A DNA stretch of 64,000 nt. Source: Stutzerimonas xanthomarina. GTDB lineage: Bacteria > Pseudomonadota > Gammaproteobacteria > Pseudomonadales > Pseudomonadaceae. Below the pieces are notes generated by a model. It searched no databases. It saw nothing but the letters and a program-made list of their open reading frames with translations, and was not told the DNA's origin. Location of the stretch: the NCBI RefSeq assembly GCF_003935375.1, contig NZ_RHQM01000001.1, forward strand, positions 124,001 to 188,000, written 5' to 3'. The translations under genes and the position numbers were made by a program. Shown piece by piece: positions 54,019 to 63,728 of the stretch; within the stretch, counting starts at the first letter, position 1; each line of letters opens with the position of its first letter.

Positions 54019-55518
54019 TCAACGCCCCTTCTCGATCGCCGCCTCCAACGCCTCGTTCAACGTCCGCAGTACCTTCACCCTGGCGAAGCGCTTGTCGTTC
54101 GCCTCCACCAGCGTCCAGGGCGCGATCTCGGTACTGGTGCGGTCGACCATGTCCGCCACAGCGTGGCCGTACTCATCCCAGCGCTCGCGGTTGCGCCAGT
54201 CTTCATCGGTGATCTTGAAGCGCTTGAAGGCGGTCTCTTCTCGCTCCTTGAAGCGCTTGAGCTGGGTCTTCTTGTCGATGCTCAACCAGAACTTCACCAG
54301 CACCACATCCCCATCCACCAGCTGCTCCTCGAAATCATTGATTTCCGAATAGGCACGCAACCACTCGTCCGGCGTGCAGAAGCCTTCGACCCGCTCGACC
54401 AGCACACGCCCGTACCAGGAGCGGTCGAAAATGGTGAACTTGCCGCGCTCCGGCACGTTGCGCCAGAAGCGCCAGAGCCAGGGCTGTGCCAGTTCCTCGT
54501 CGGTGGGCGCGGCGATCTGCACGGTGCGGTAAAGCCGTGGATCCAGCGCCCCGGTGACTCGCCGGATCGCACTGCCCTTGCCCGCCGCATCGTGTCCTTC
54601 GAACAGCGCGAGCACCCCGCGTTTGCGCAATCGGCGGTCGCGCAGCAGTTGCGACAGGCGCGCCTGCTCCGTCACCAGCTGCTGCTGGTAATCGTCCTTG
54701 CTCAGCTTCTGTGACAGGTCGAGGCTGTCCAACAGGCTCAAATGATCCAGATCGATCTGTAGCGGCGCCGAATGCGGCTGCGACGCCGCCTGCCCAGGCT
54801 GCTCCGCGGCGGCCAGCGCGGCCTGCAGGCCTTCGAGCAAGATGCGGCCGACGGTCAGGCTGCGATAACGCTCGTCCGCACCCTCAATCACATACCAGGG
54901 CGCAAAATCCCGGCTGCTGAGCCGCAGGATCTTCTCACCGTGGCGCACGAACTTGTCGTAAGTCTTCGACTGTTGCCAATCCAACGGGCTGATGCGCCAG
55001 CTGTGCAGCGGGTCATTCTTCAGCGAATCGAGCCGGGCGTTCATACGCTCCTTGGACAGATGGAACCAGAACTTGAAGATCAGCGAGCCCTCGTCACAGA
55101 GCATCCGCTCCAGGCGCTGCGCCCGCGCGGTGGCGAGTTTCAGCTCGGCACCATCGATGCGCCCGTGCACACGATCCTCGAGCATCTTGCTGTACCAGTT
55201 GCCGAAGAAAATCCCGGTGTGGCCCTTCGGCGGCAGGCGTCGCCAGAAACGCCATGCCGGTGGATGCGCGAGCTCTTCGTCGCTGGGCACATCGAAGCTG
55301 TCGACACGTATCAGCCGCGGATCCATCCACTCGTTGAGCAGCTTGATGGTTTCCCCCTTGCCGGCACCCTCAATACCGTTGATTAGTATCAGCACCGGGA
55401 ACCGCGCCTGGGCCTTGAGCCGGTACTGCGCCTGCAGCAGCGCTTCACGCAACTCTGGCACCGCCGCATCGTAGGCCTCCTTGCCGATGGAGTGACCAAT
55501 TTCGGCTGATTCGAACAT
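54019..55518 (-). CDS. pap: Polyphosphate:AMP phosphotransferase (two-domain PPK2)
   Basis: 499-residue enzyme that phosphorylates AMP to ADP with polyphosphate. Two PPK2 domains are fused: domain one has NGIEGAGKGETIKLLNEWMD and domain two has FEGHDAAGKGSAIRRVTG, each a Walker A loop, with matching lid and Walker B segments (FFGNWYSKML and IFDRSWYGRVLVERVEG). The tandem layout is that of class II PPK2 proteins such as P. aeruginosa Pap. The ATG at 55518 has GGAGA 7 bp upstream; the frame is open 285 bp further without homology. Confidence 0.93.
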   Translation of the reverse strand: MFESAEIGHSIGKEAYDAAVPELREALLQAQYRLKAQARFPVLILINGIEGAGKGETIKLLNEWMDPRLIRVDSFDVPSDEELAHPPAWRFWRRLPPKGHTGIFFGNWYSKMLEDRVHGRIDGAELKLATARAQRLERMLCDEGSLIFKFWFHLSKERMNARLDSLKNDPLHSWRISPLDWQQSKTYDKFVRHGEKILRLSSRDFAPWYVIEGADERYRSLTVGRILLEGLQAALAAAEQPGQAASQPHSAPLQIDLDHLSLLDSLDLSQKLSKDDYQQQLVTEQARLSQLLRDRRLRKRGVLALFEGHDAAGKGSAIRRVTGALDPRLYRTVQIAAPTDEELAQPWLWRFWRNVPERGKFTIFDRSWYGRVLVERVEGFCTPDEWLRAYSEINDFEEQLVDGDVVLVKFWLSIDKKTQLKRFKEREETAFKRFKITDEDWRNRERWDEYGHAVADMVDRTSTEIAPWTLVEANDKRFARVKVLRTLNEALEAAIEKGR

Positions 55519-55834
55519 CGCTTTCTCCGTCCAGGTGATGCGCTCAACCCTAGCAGGCACCCTGAAGGCATAGCGAGCAGCGCGTGAAAAAATAACCGCA
55601 GCCTTGATACGGTTTATTCTTCCTGAAGCGGAGCTGCAGCCGTTAGCAACGATGGCGTGCAGTTGATTTGCACACCCTCTCCCTGCGGGAGAGGGACGGC
55701 GGGAAGCAGTCCAGGTGCCAAGCATCAACCTGGAACGGGACCGATGCCGGTGAAACAGCGCGAGGAGCAACGGGTCGGCGCGTCCGCCGCAGCGCGATGA
55801 CATTCACCGCCAGCCTTGAGGCAGAATAGCGGCC
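55519..55834. other. 316-bp divergent gap between pap and pcpS
   Basis: No gene. It contains a perfect hairpin at 55675-55695 (CCCTCTCCC-TGC-GGGAGAGGG), a type of intergenic palindrome common in pseudomonads and relatives, and a -10-like CAGAAT at 55821-55826 only 8 bp from the pcpS ATG. I see no other feature. Confidence 0.5.
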
Positions 55835-56572
55835 ATGAACGATATGCCTTTCTACCCGCGCTGCTGCACGCCACTCACCGACCACTGGCCGCTACCGCAA
55901 GCCTTGGCGGGTGTCAGCCTGATGAGCACACGCTTCGACCCGGCATTGCTCGATCCCGAGGATTTTAGTCGCTGGGAGATTCCCGCACAGAAAGGCGTAA
56001 GCAAGCGGCAGGCCGAGTTTCTCGCTGGACGCTTGTGCGCTCGGGAGGCCCTGCGAGGCCTGACCGGCACTGCATTCGTGCCGCCAGTGGGCGAAGACCG
56101 CGCACCGCAATGGCCGGCCGGCATCGTTGGTTCCATTACCCACGGCGCAGGCTGGGCAGGCGTCGTGGTGGGTTCCAGTCAGCAATGGAGCGGACTGGGA
56201 CTGGATATCGAGCGCATTCTTGCTCCCGAACGAGCCGACCGCCTGGCCGCCGAAATCCTCACACCCCGTGAACTGGAACTCTACTCTCCGCTAAACGAAG
56301 ACGAGCGCGCCGAACTGGTCACCCGAACCTTCTCGTTAAAGGAAAGCCTGTTCAAAGCACTGTATCCGCTGGTGAAGCGACGCTTCTACTTCCAGGATGC
56401 CGAAGTGCTGGACGCCACTCGTCAAGGCGTGGCGCGCTTGCGTTTGTTGATCGATCTATCCGCAAACTGGCGCAACGGCATCGAGCTTGGCGGCCAGTTC
56501 ACTACCTTCGAAGGCTACCTGCTCAGTTTGGTCAGCATTCCAGCCTTGCCCGGCGAGATCGAGCCAAGCTAG
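55835..56572 (+). CDS. pcpS: 4'-phosphopantetheinyl transferase (PcpS/EntD type)
   Basis: 245-residue enzyme that activates acyl and peptidyl carrier proteins with coenzyme A. Signatures are GSITHGAGWAGVVVG, the Mg-binding LGLDIERIL and FSLKESLFKALYPLV. Pseudomonas has one such enzyme for both fatty acid and siderophore synthesis (PcpS). No Shine-Dalgarno precedes the ATG, and a -10-like element is 8 bp upstream, so the message could be leaderless; a second in-frame ATG is 9 bp later. Confidence 0.9.
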   Translation: MNDMPFYPRCCTPLTDHWPLPQALAGVSLMSTRFDPALLDPEDFSRWEIPAQKGVSKRQAEFLAGRLCAREALRGLTGTAFVPPVGEDRAPQWPAGIVGSITHGAGWAGVVVGSSQQWSGLGLDIERILAPERADRLAAEILTPRELELYSPLNEDERAELVTRTFSLKESLFKALYPLVKRRFYFQDAEVLDATRQGVARLRLLIDLSANWRNGIELGGQFTTFEGYLLSLVSIPALPGEIEPS

Positions 56573-56716
56573 TACGTCGCGCTGTCGGCAAGCGATAGAA
56601 GACCCCTTTTTTCAGCGCTGGCAAGCCGACGAGCCAACCATCGCCTCATCCGAAAAACCGAACCTGCGAGCCATAAGCGAGTCAACCAGACACCCCAATT
56701 CACCGGCGCGCACGCC

Positions 56717-56722
56717 TATAAT
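56717..56722 (+). promoter_or_regulatory. Consensus -10 box before the PA2817-like gene
   Basis: Perfect TATAAT, 33 bp before the ATG, without a recognisable -35. Confidence 0.4.
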
Positions 56723-56755
56723 CGCGCCTTTCAGAAAACCGACACAGGTGAACAC

Positions 56756-57163
56756 ATGGCCAATCCATACCACGATCACAACCTGGCCCTGCTGGCCCAT
56801 CTGCGCGGCATCCTGCTCGCCATGGGCGAGGCCGAACAAGTCTCGGAAGAAAGCCACGCACTGTTCCTCGAGCGCTTCGACGAGTTGATCATGAACCTGC
56901 AGAACGTCCCGGAAGAGCGTCATATGGGGCAGGACCTGATCTGCCAGGTCTTCCACCGCTATCCCCAGATCGCCCACCTGGTTCCGCGCGATTTACTGTG
57001 GTACTTCGGCGGCGACTGCCTGCACTTCATGCCGGATGACGAGATCGCCGTCTTCCAGCAACTCGAAGAGCGCCGCTACGAAGCCGAGCAGAACGACGAA
57101 CCGTTCGACTGGAACCGTGAAAAGCAGCTATTGAGCATGCAGGACGAGGGTGCACGACACTGA
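56756..57163 (+). CDS. PA2817-like conserved protein
   Basis: 135-residue acidic cytoplasmic protein. It begins MANPYHDHNLALLAHLRGIL and includes RHMGQDLICQVFHRYPQIA and PRDLLWYFGGDCLHFMPDDE. I recognise the pattern of the Pseudomonas PA2817 family, which has no known function. AGGTG precedes the ATG and a consensus -10 box lies upstream, so it is a separately expressed real gene. Confidence 0.75.
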   Translation: MANPYHDHNLALLAHLRGILLAMGEAEQVSEESHALFLERFDELIMNLQNVPEERHMGQDLICQVFHRYPQIAHLVPRDLLWYFGGDCLHFMPDDEIAVFQQLEERRYEAEQNDEPFDWNREKQLLSMQDEGARH

Positions 57164-57377
57164 TATCCGACACCAGCCAGCCGAATGGCGAGGAGTATTT
57201 GACCAACAGAGAGGCAATCAACAACCGCTAATGGTGGGGGCTGAAGCCCCCTTGGGAAGGGAGGTACTCTCACGGTGGAAGCTGTTGCAGAGCACATTTA
57301 AAAATCGCGCCTTCCCAACCAGCTGGGCAGTTCAGAAGCTGCCAGAAGACCAAGCCACCCTGACGTAACTCTACTTA
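57164..57377 (-). other. Structured region after wbpM
   Basis: 214 bp without a gene. On either strand it can form GGGGGC-TGAA-GCCCCC (57236-57251), a wider pair TTGGGAAGG (57252-57260) with CCTTCCCAA (57310-57318), and GGCAG/CTGCC (57326-57343). The middle is AT-rich (ATTTAAAAAT). It may be the 3' end and terminator region of the O-antigen operon read on the minus strand, or an undescribed RNA. Confidence 0.4.
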
Positions 57378-59393
57378 CTACTCCGGCTCCACCCTCCGCT
57401 GCTGGTAGATCCAGTCGACGATTTCTCCCTCCGGTACATACCCGCTCACCACCTCGCGAAGCAGTTGCCGCACCTGGGGGTAATCATCGGTTTCCACCGC
57501 CTTGAGCAGTTTCGCCAACCGGTCCTTGAGTACATCCCAGTCGAGATATTCCTCATCGGCGCGCATGATCATCGGATGTTCGGTAGCGCTCACGTTGTCG
57601 CCGATCAACAGCTCTTCATACAGCTTCTCGCCGGGCCGCAGGCCGGTGTATTCGATAGCGATATCCCCGTGCGGGCATTTCTCGGAACGAACACTCAGGC
57701 CGGACAGATGAATGAGCTTCTCCGCCAGCTCAGCGATCTTCACCGGCTGTCCCATATCCAGCACGAATACATCACCGCCCTGCCCCATCGAGCCCGCCTG
57801 GATCACCAGCTGAGCCGCTTCGGGAATGGTCATGAAGTAACGGGTAATCTTTGGATGTGTAACCGTCACCGGCCCGCCCGCGCGAATCTGCGCATAGAAC
57901 CGGGGAATGACCGAGCCCGACGAACCGAGCACATTACCGAAGCGCACCATGGTGAAACGGGTCTTGTTGACGTGATGCACACTGCCCACAGTGCCAAACA
58001 AGCCCGGCGCCGGTTCACGGCTAAGCGCCTGCAGAACCAGCTCAGCAACACGCTTGGTACTGCCCATCACGTTGGTCGGCCGAACAGCCTTGTCGGTAGA
58101 GATCAGCACGAAGTTGCTAACACCCGCCTGAACCGCTGCCTGCGCAGTGTTCAGTGTACCGATCACATTGTTCAGTACGCCCTCTGCCACATTGTGCTCG
58201 ACCATGGGCACATGCTTGTAGGCAGCCGCGTGATAGATCGTTTCCACTCTCCAGGTGCGCATCACATCCAGCAATCGATCAGCATTGCGAATGGAACCCA
58301 GGATCGGCATCAGCTTGATCGGCAATGACGTGCGCTCGATCAAACGCTCCAATTCCATATGAATGCTGTAAAGGTTGAACTCACTGTGTTCGAACAACAG
58401 CAGCGCCTGTGGCTTGTTCGAAAGGATCTGACGGCACAGCTCCGATCCGATCGACCCGCCCGCACCAGTCACCATCACGACCTTGCCACGAATACATTTT
58501 TCAAACAGTGCCTGCTGCGGCGGCACCGCGTCGCGCCCTAGCAGGTCGGCAATATCCACCTCCTGGATGTCTTCGACCTGCACTTTGCCGCTCGCCAAAT
58601 CCATAAAGCCCGGCACACTGCGAACATGTAGCGGAAAGCGCTCGAGCATTTCCAAAATCTCGCGCCGACGACCGCGTGAGGCTGATGGAATGGCCAACAA
58701 GATCTCGCCTGCCCTCGTATCCTCTACCAGTTGCCCGATGTGCTTGGCCGAATACACACGCAGCCCGGCGATGACCCGGTTTTTCAGGTTCGGATCGTCG
58801 TCGATAAACGCCACAGGCCGCATGGCACGGCCCATGCGCAATGCAGCGACCAGCTGATTACCGGCAGCGCCTGCGCCGTATACGGCAACCTTGGGTAGCC
58901 CCACCTCCTTCCCTTTGAACTTGGTCAGCGAATCCGGCGAGAACCAGTCGCCCATGAAGTACTGGCGCATCACCAGGCGTAAGCCGCCAATCAGTACCAA
59001 GCTCAACCACCAATAGTTGAATACCATCGAGCGCGGTATGACTTTGGGTGCATCGGTTCGCCAATAAACGGCCAGGGAGAGCAGTAATGCCGAAAGCGTG
59101 ACAGCCTTGGCAATCGCCATCAGTGCATCGTTGCCGAAATAGCGCATCACCGCGCGGTACATGCCGAAGCGGATAAAGAATGGAATAGCGATGACGGGCG
59201 CGATACCGAACAGCCAGGCATGGCCATCCAACGGCTCGATATTTTTAGAGTCGCCCAGCCGCACCACAAAGGCCAACCAGAGCGCCACCCATACCAGCAC
59301 GATATCCGCCGCTAGCTGGATCAAGCGCTTGTAGCGCCGAGGCAAAGAAACCAATCGGGCCCGCAATTTTTCCGCCAAACTCAACACAAACAC
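57378..59393 (-). CDS. wbpM: Nucleotide-sugar 4,6-dehydratase WbpM
   Basis: 671-residue inner-membrane enzyme that converts UDP-GlcNAc to its 4-keto-6-deoxy form. Four N-terminal membrane helices precede a Rossmann-like linker domain (YGAGAAGNQLVAAL) and the cytoplasmic SDR domain: VTGAGGSIGSELCRQIL, AAAYKHVPMVEHN, ISTDKAVRPTNVMGSTKR with the S-M-K triad typical of WbpM, and RFGNVLGSSGSVIP. Start is GTG at 59393 with AAGGAAGG close ahead; a GTG 6 bp later is possible. Required for most P. aeruginosa O antigens; always at the distal end of the cluster, as here. Confidence 0.95.
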   Translation of the reverse strand: MFVLSLAEKLRARLVSLPRRYKRLIQLAADIVLVWVALWLAFVVRLGDSKNIEPLDGHAWLFGIAPVIAIPFFIRFGMYRAVMRYFGNDALMAIAKAVTLSALLLSLAVYWRTDAPKVIPRSMVFNYWWLSLVLIGGLRLVMRQYFMGDWFSPDSLTKFKGKEVGLPKVAVYGAGAAGNQLVAALRMGRAMRPVAFIDDDPNLKNRVIAGLRVYSAKHIGQLVEDTRAGEILLAIPSASRGRRREILEMLERFPLHVRSVPGFMDLASGKVQVEDIQEVDIADLLGRDAVPPQQALFEKCIRGKVVMVTGAGGSIGSELCRQILSNKPQALLLFEHSEFNLYSIHMELERLIERTSLPIKLMPILGSIRNADRLLDVMRTWRVETIYHAAAYKHVPMVEHNVAEGVLNNVIGTLNTAQAAVQAGVSNFVLISTDKAVRPTNVMGSTKRVAELVLQALSREPAPGLFGTVGSVHHVNKTRFTMVRFGNVLGSSGSVIPRFYAQIRAGGPVTVTHPKITRYFMTIPEAAQLVIQAGSMGQGGDVFVLDMGQPVKIAELAEKLIHLSGLSVRSEKCPHGDIAIEYTGLRPGEKLYEELLIGDNVSATEHPMIMRADEEYLDWDVLKDRLAKLLKAVETDDYPQVRQLLREVVSGYVPEGEIVDWIYQQRRVEPE

Positions 59394-59538
59394 GCCCCTT
59401 CCTTAGCCAACCACTGCTTTGATCACGCGAAATGCAATTAGCGAGTGGCTTAACAGCAAAGCACAAGCCTTCACGATATGAAGCACCTAAACGACAATTC
59501 AGACCTGCGGTAGATCTCCAAGAGCTCGAGCCAACGAG

Positions 59539-60090
59539 CTATCGAACGACGCGATCTCCGGCGCCTTTTCCAGCCACAGTCATAAAGATGTACTTGAAGT
59601 AGTTAGCCAGAGTCAGGCTCTTAATCATTTGCTGGTCGGTTTCGGCCAACAAAACCGGCGTCGACATATCGATCTCGCTAACCTGGGCCAGGCCCGTTAT
59701 GCCAGGGCGCACATCGTAAACACCACGTTTGGCCCGTTCGACCGTCAACTCCTCTTGGTTGAACAGCCCAGGACGTGGTCCCACCAAGCTCATCTCACCC
59801 TTGAGCACATTCCAGAGCTGCGGTAGCTCGTCGAGCTTCGTCTTGCGCAAAAAATGACCGAATCGCGTAATCGACGCACTACTGGCCAGATGCGTGGCAA
59901 CCGACGCCGTGTCCACCCGCATGGTGCGGAACTTAACCAGCGTGAACGGCTGCTTATGGCGACCGACACGCACTTGCCGAAAAATCGGGGAACCTGTATC
60001 GAAAAGTCCGACGATCGTAAGTAATACGAGCACAGGAAAGCCGAAAACCAACCCCAGCAGAGAGAAGACAAAATCGAAAATACGGATCAC
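59539..60090 (-). CDS. Small sugar-1-phosphate transferase (PglC/WreU-like)
   Basis: 183-residue monotopic enzyme: one N-terminal hydrophobic re-entrant segment (FSLLGLVFGFPVLVLLTIVGL), KQPFTLVKFRTMRVD, catalytic TKLDELPQLWNV, GEMSLVGPRPGL and YDVRPGITGLAQV. It lacks the membrane helices of the WcaJ type at 38495 and is like initiating enzymes that load diacetamido- or N-acetyl-6-deoxy sugars. Flanked by wbpM and the 4-reductase gene, it is probably the starter of the O-antigen unit, standing in for WbpL of P. aeruginosa. Confidence 0.88.
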   Translation of the reverse strand: MIRIFDFVFSLLGLVFGFPVLVLLTIVGLFDTGSPIFRQVRVGRHKQPFTLVKFRTMRVDTASVATHLASSASITRFGHFLRKTKLDELPQLWNVLKGEMSLVGPRPGLFNQEELTVERAKRGVYDVRPGITGLAQVSEIDMSTPVLLAETDQQMIKSLTLANYFKYIFMTVAGKGAGDRVVR

Positions 60091-60109
60091 GAAGGTTACC
60101 TGCGGATAG

Positions 60110-61051
60110 TCATTTGACGGGCTCGAAGCAGCGACGCAGGCCCTCTTCGACCGTGTACGGCGGCTTCCAGTCCAACAGCTCGCATGTCTTGCTGATGTCC
60201 ACTTGCAGAGAGCCTAGCAACCGCTGAGCCATCGCCTTCTTGCCAAGCAACGTAGCACCCAGCTGGAGAAATCCAGCAGGAGCTGGAATTAACTTGGCTG
60301 GCTTATCCATCGCCTTGCCTACGCCAAGTAATAGCTCCGTAGTAGACAGGTCCTTGCCGTCGCCTGCGAGAAATATCTGGTTTGCGGCAGCAGGATGGTC
60401 GACGCAACGAATGATAAGGTCCACCAGATTATCGACACCGACCAGAGAGCGCTTGTTATGGATAGCACCAAACGGCAGCGGAATACCTCTGTCGATCAAC
60501 TTGATCATGCTGGCAAAGTTTCCCTTTACACCTGGCCCGTAAACGAGCGGAGGGCGGATTATCACGACCTCCATCCCAGTCTCGGCAGCCAGTTGCATCA
60601 GGCCTTGCTCAGCTTCCAGCTTGGAAAGCCCGTAGGGGTCTTCAGGTGCAGGCGCGTCGCTGGATACGAACGGCTTGCCCAAAGGCGTCGACTCACCATT
60701 GACCTTGATGGAACTGATATAGATAAAACGCTCGACTCCAGCAGCAGCGGCCTGACGAGCCAGATTAAGCGTGCCTTCCACGTTGACGAGACGGTATTCG
60801 CTGAGGGGGTCGGCGAGCTCGTCTTTCATGATATGGGCGCGCGCTGCAGCATGAATGACTACTTGCTGGCCAAGCAGAGGCTGCGACCAATCATTAGCAG
60901 CGCAAAGATTGCCTACAGCAAAAGTCGCAAAGCCCAACTGAGCGAGAGGTGAGCGCACCGCGCAGGAAAGGGTGATCCGATCTTGCCGGGATAGGTGGGC
61001 GATAATGGTGCCCCCCAAGAAGCCGCTCGCCCCCGTCAACAGGACTTTCAT
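60110..61051 (-). CDS. NAD-dependent epimerase/4-reductase (WbpV/WreQ-like)
   Basis: 313-residue extended SDR. NAD-binding LTGASGFLGGTII, active-site ISSIKVNGES and PYGLSKLEAEQ (Tyr-x3-Lys), and RPPLVYGPGVKGNF. It resembles WbpV and FnlA-distal reductases that act on the 4-keto product of WbpM, to give UDP-QuiNAc or UDP-FucNAc. Reduction versus epimerisation cannot be decided by eye. It ends 19 bp before the sugar transferase gene and starts inside the end of the GT2 gene (ATGA overlap). Confidence 0.85.
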   Translation of the reverse strand: MKVLLTGASGFLGGTIIAHLSRQDRITLSCAVRSPLAQLGFATFAVGNLCAANDWSQPLLGQQVVIHAAARAHIMKDELADPLSEYRLVNVEGTLNLARQAAAAGVERFIYISSIKVNGESTPLGKPFVSSDAPAPEDPYGLSKLEAEQGLMQLAAETGMEVVIIRPPLVYGPGVKGNFASMIKLIDRGIPLPFGAIHNKRSLVGVDNLVDLIIRCVDHPAAANQIFLAGDGKDLSTTELLLGVGKAMDKPAKLIPAPAGFLQLGATLLGKKAMAQRLLGSLQVDISKTCELLDWKPPYTVEEGLRRCFEPVK

Positions 61052-61800
61052 AGAAATACCTGTCTGATGTATTTGACAGGCAATCGAAGCAACAGCATCG
61101 GCATAGAAGAAAAAACGCCGTTCTCACGCAATGAACGCAGCATCTCGCGAGTTGATATCAAATTGCTTTTCCAGCCGGCAGTGCTGGCTCCGCCGGTGCG
61201 CATTCTGACCCAGTGGGTACCTGCGATTCGATACTTTGCTTGGTCGATCAGCAACAATCTCACAAGAAAATCGAAATCTGCAGCTATCCTGTAGCCTAGC
61301 TTATATAGCCCAACACGCTCATACGCAGATTTTCGAATAAAGATTGCTGGGTGTGGCGGCATGAAACCCAAACGAAACATCCAGGGTCGGAAACCCGTCG
61401 CGCTATAAGTTCTCACTGGATCTTGCAGATCCTCGTCCGACACGAAATCCACATCACCCATCAATACCTCCAACTCTGGATCAGCCGCGAAGGATTCAGC
61501 GACCTCTTGCAGCACCCGTGAATGGCGATAGAAATCATCTGAGTTGAGGATACCAACAACCTCCCCGGTAGCTCGCTGGACACCTTTATTCATCGCGTCG
61601 TAGATCCCGCGGTCAGGCTCGGAAATAAGCTGAGTAACCAGACCGGGATAGTTGCGTACGACATCCAATGTCGCATCGGTAGAACCGCCATCGACCACGA
61701 TATATTCCAAGTCCGGATAGCCTTGTGCCTGTACCGAGTCGAGTGTCGTTTCGATGGTAGTGGAACTATTGTAGGCCACCGTAATTATTGAAATCTTCAA
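61048..61800 (-). CDS. GT2-family glycosyltransferase
   Basis: 250-residue GT-A transferase: SIITVAYNSSTTIETTLDSV, EYIVVDGGSTDATLDVV, the DRGIYDAMNKGVQRATGE motif and the metal-site ILNSDDFYRH. This DRGIYDAMNKG subgroup includes WcaE- and WbbD-like transferases that extend the second or third sugar. It overlaps the epimerase start by 4 bp and is 9 bp after manC, so the genes are one operon. Confidence 0.88.
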   Translation of the reverse strand: MKISIITVAYNSSTTIETTLDSVQAQGYPDLEYIVVDGGSTDATLDVVRNYPGLVTQLISEPDRGIYDAMNKGVQRATGEVVGILNSDDFYRHSRVLQEVAESFAADPELEVLMGDVDFVSDEDLQDPVRTYSATGFRPWMFRLGFMPPHPAIFIRKSAYERVGLYKLGYRIAADFDFLVRLLLIDQAKYRIAGTHWVRMRTGGASTAGWKSNLISTREMLRSLRENGVFSSMPMLLLRLPVKYIRQVFL

Positions 61801-61809
61801 AGCGTCCCC

Positions 61810-63219
61810 TTACGCGCGCCCATACTGATCTTCGAACCGCACAATATCGTCTTCGCCCAGATAGGAACCCGACTGAACTTCAATCAGCTCCAATGGGATT
61901 ACTCCGGGGTTTTCCAGTGCATGGACTTGTCCTACTGGTATGTAGGTCGATTGGTTTTCGGTGACCAAGTAAGTCTTGTCGCCGTTGGTTACCCGTGCAG
62001 TCCCGCTGACCACGACCCAATGCTCAGCCCGATGATGATGCATTTGTACAGATAGCTTGGCGCCCGGCTGAACGGTAATGCGCTTGACTTGATAACGGTG
62101 CCCGTTGTCGATGGCGTCATACACCCCCCAAGGGCGATAGACCTCCCTGTGATTGAGGTGCTCGTGGCGATTATCAGCTTTGATGCGCTCGACGAGCTTC
62201 TTGACGTCCTGCACTTGGTTTTTATGGGCGACCAGCACAGCGTCTTTGGTCTCTACGATTACCAAATCTTCAACCCCCAGCGTTGCCACCAGGCGGCTGT
62301 CAGCGTGAACAAAGGAGTTGCGAGTGGCGTGGCCGAGGACGTCGCCCTTGAATACATTTCCTTCGGCATCCTTGTTACTGGCCTCCCAGAGCGCCGACCA
62401 AGACCCAACGTCGCTCCAACCAGCATCTAGCGGCACCATGACTGCATCGTTGGTCTTCTCCATCACGGCATAGTCAACGGAGTCCTCCGGACAGGCAGCA
62501 AATGCGGCGGCATCTACACGAATGAAATGCATATCCTGCGCTCCGGCCGCGAGCGCCTGACGACAAGCCGCAAGTATTGACGGCTGGTGACGCTCCAACT
62601 CGTCCAGATACCGGCTAGCCCGGAACATGAACATACCGCTGTTCCAAAAGTACTCACCACTCGCCAAGTATTCCTCTGCGATATCCAAACTCGGCTTTTC
62701 CACGAAGCGGTTCACCGCAAAGCCGCCCTCGCCAAGCTCCTTGCCTTTCTCGATATAGCCGTACCCGGTTTCCGGATTCGTCGGAACGATGCCGAACGTA
62801 ACGAGCTTGCCACCGATAGCGAACGGCATCGCCGCTTGGATACTGGAGTGGAAGGCGTCCACATCCCGAATCAGGTGATCCGCGGCCAACACGAGCAGAA
62901 TCGGGTCATCGCCCTCCTGTGTTGCCTGCAGCGCAGCCAAGGCGATTGCCGGTGCGGTATTCCGTCCAACAGGCTCGAGCAGAATACCGGCCTGCTCCAT
63001 GCCCAACTGGCGGAGCTGCTCTGCAGCGAGGAACCGATGCTGCTCGTTGCAGATCAGCAAAGGCAAACCCGCTTCGAGACCGTCCAGCCGGCGGATGGTC
63101 GACTGCAACATGGATAACTGCGCATCGGTCAACATCAGAAACTGCTTGGGATTAAGCTGCCGCGATAATGGCCACAGACGCGAGCCCGAACCGCCGGCCA
63201 TGATTACCGGTAGAAGCAT
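61810..63219 (-). CDS. manC: Mannose-1-phosphate guanylyltransferase / mannose-6-phosphate isomerase
   Basis: 469-residue bifunctional enzyme providing GDP-mannose. The N-terminal pyrophosphorylase has [15 protein letters not shown] and NPKQFL, then [14 protein letters not shown]; the C-terminal cupin isomerase has [10 protein letters not shown], the metal-binding [19 protein letters not shown] and [14 protein letters not shown]. Both domains look intact, as in AlgA, PslB and WbpW. It starts 1 bp before the gmm stop codon. Confidence 0.94.
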   Translation of the reverse strand: MLLPVIMAGGSGSRLWPLSRQLNPKQFLMLTDAQLSMLQSTIRRLDGLEAGLPLLICNEQHRFLAAEQLRQLGMEQAGILLEPVGRNTAPAIALAALQATQEGDDPILLVLAADHLIRDVDAFHSSIQAAMPFAIGGKLVTFGIVPTNPETGYGYIEKGKELGEGGFAVNRFVEKPSLDIAEEYLASGEYFWNSGMFMFRASRYLDELERHQPSILAACRQALAAGAQDMHFIRVDAAAFAACPEDSVDYAVMEKTNDAVMVPLDAGWSDVGSWSALWEASNKDAEGNVFKGDVLGHATRNSFVHADSRLVATLGVEDLVIVETKDAVLVAHKNQVQDVKKLVERIKADNRHEHLNHREVYRPWGVYDAIDNGHRYQVKRITVQPGAKLSVQMHHHRAEHWVVVSGTARVTNGDKTYLVTENQSTYIPVGQVHALENPGVIPLELIEVQSGSYLGEDDIVRFEDQYGRA

Positions 63220-63220
63220 T

Positions 63221-63712
63221 TCATTTTCCTTCGCACATATGCATACGCAGCGCGTCTAGATATGCACGTGAATTGCCGTGCACCTTGACGCTAGCCTCAA
63301 CTTCAGGGATTGACCACCAGCAATAAGCGCTGTGCTGCTCAATTGGCAGCGTGAGCACGTGGTCAATAGGTAGCAGCAGGTGATAGGCAAGCACTACGTA
63401 GTGCGTATCTATACCGTCCTCGGCCCTACCAAAAACGCTATCTGTATAGAAATGCTCATATATGCCAAGCAGCGCCGCAGAAGCACGGTCGAAAGCACTT
63501 CCCAGCTCGCCAGAAGTGAGACGTCGGAACGCTTCATCGAGAGTCTCGTTCTTCTGGATACGACCACCTGGCACGAACCAGAAGCCCTGAGCCGGACGAT
63601 TTAGACGATGGCCGAGAAGCAACTCGCCATGCTCGTTCTGAACAACAAGATCAATGGAAACCAACGGAGTAGAAGCCACTACGCCCCGAAAAGTATCCTC
63701 GTCTAGCCACAT
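63221..63712 (-). CDS. gmm: GDP-mannose mannosyl hydrolase (Nudix)
   Basis: 163-residue Nudix-fold enzyme that hydrolyses GDP-mannose to GDP and mannose, tuning GDP-sugar supply. Start [20 protein letters not shown], then [21 protein letters not shown]. The Nudix box is the altered form of the Gmm/WcaH family, missing a usual Glu, and the HYVVLAYHL region is conserved. AGGAG stands 7 bp before the ATG at 63712. Between fcl and manC, as in colanic-acid type clusters. Confidence 0.92.
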   Translation of the reverse strand: MWLDEDTFRGVVASTPLVSIDLVVQNEHGELLLGHRLNRPAQGFWFVPGGRIQKNETLDEAFRRLTSGELGSAFDRASAALLGIYEHFYTDSVFGRAEDGIDTHYVVLAYHLLLPIDHVLTLPIEQHSAYCWWSIPEVEASVKVHGNSRAYLDALRMHMCEGK

Positions 63713-63728
63713 GCAAGCACTCCTGCAG

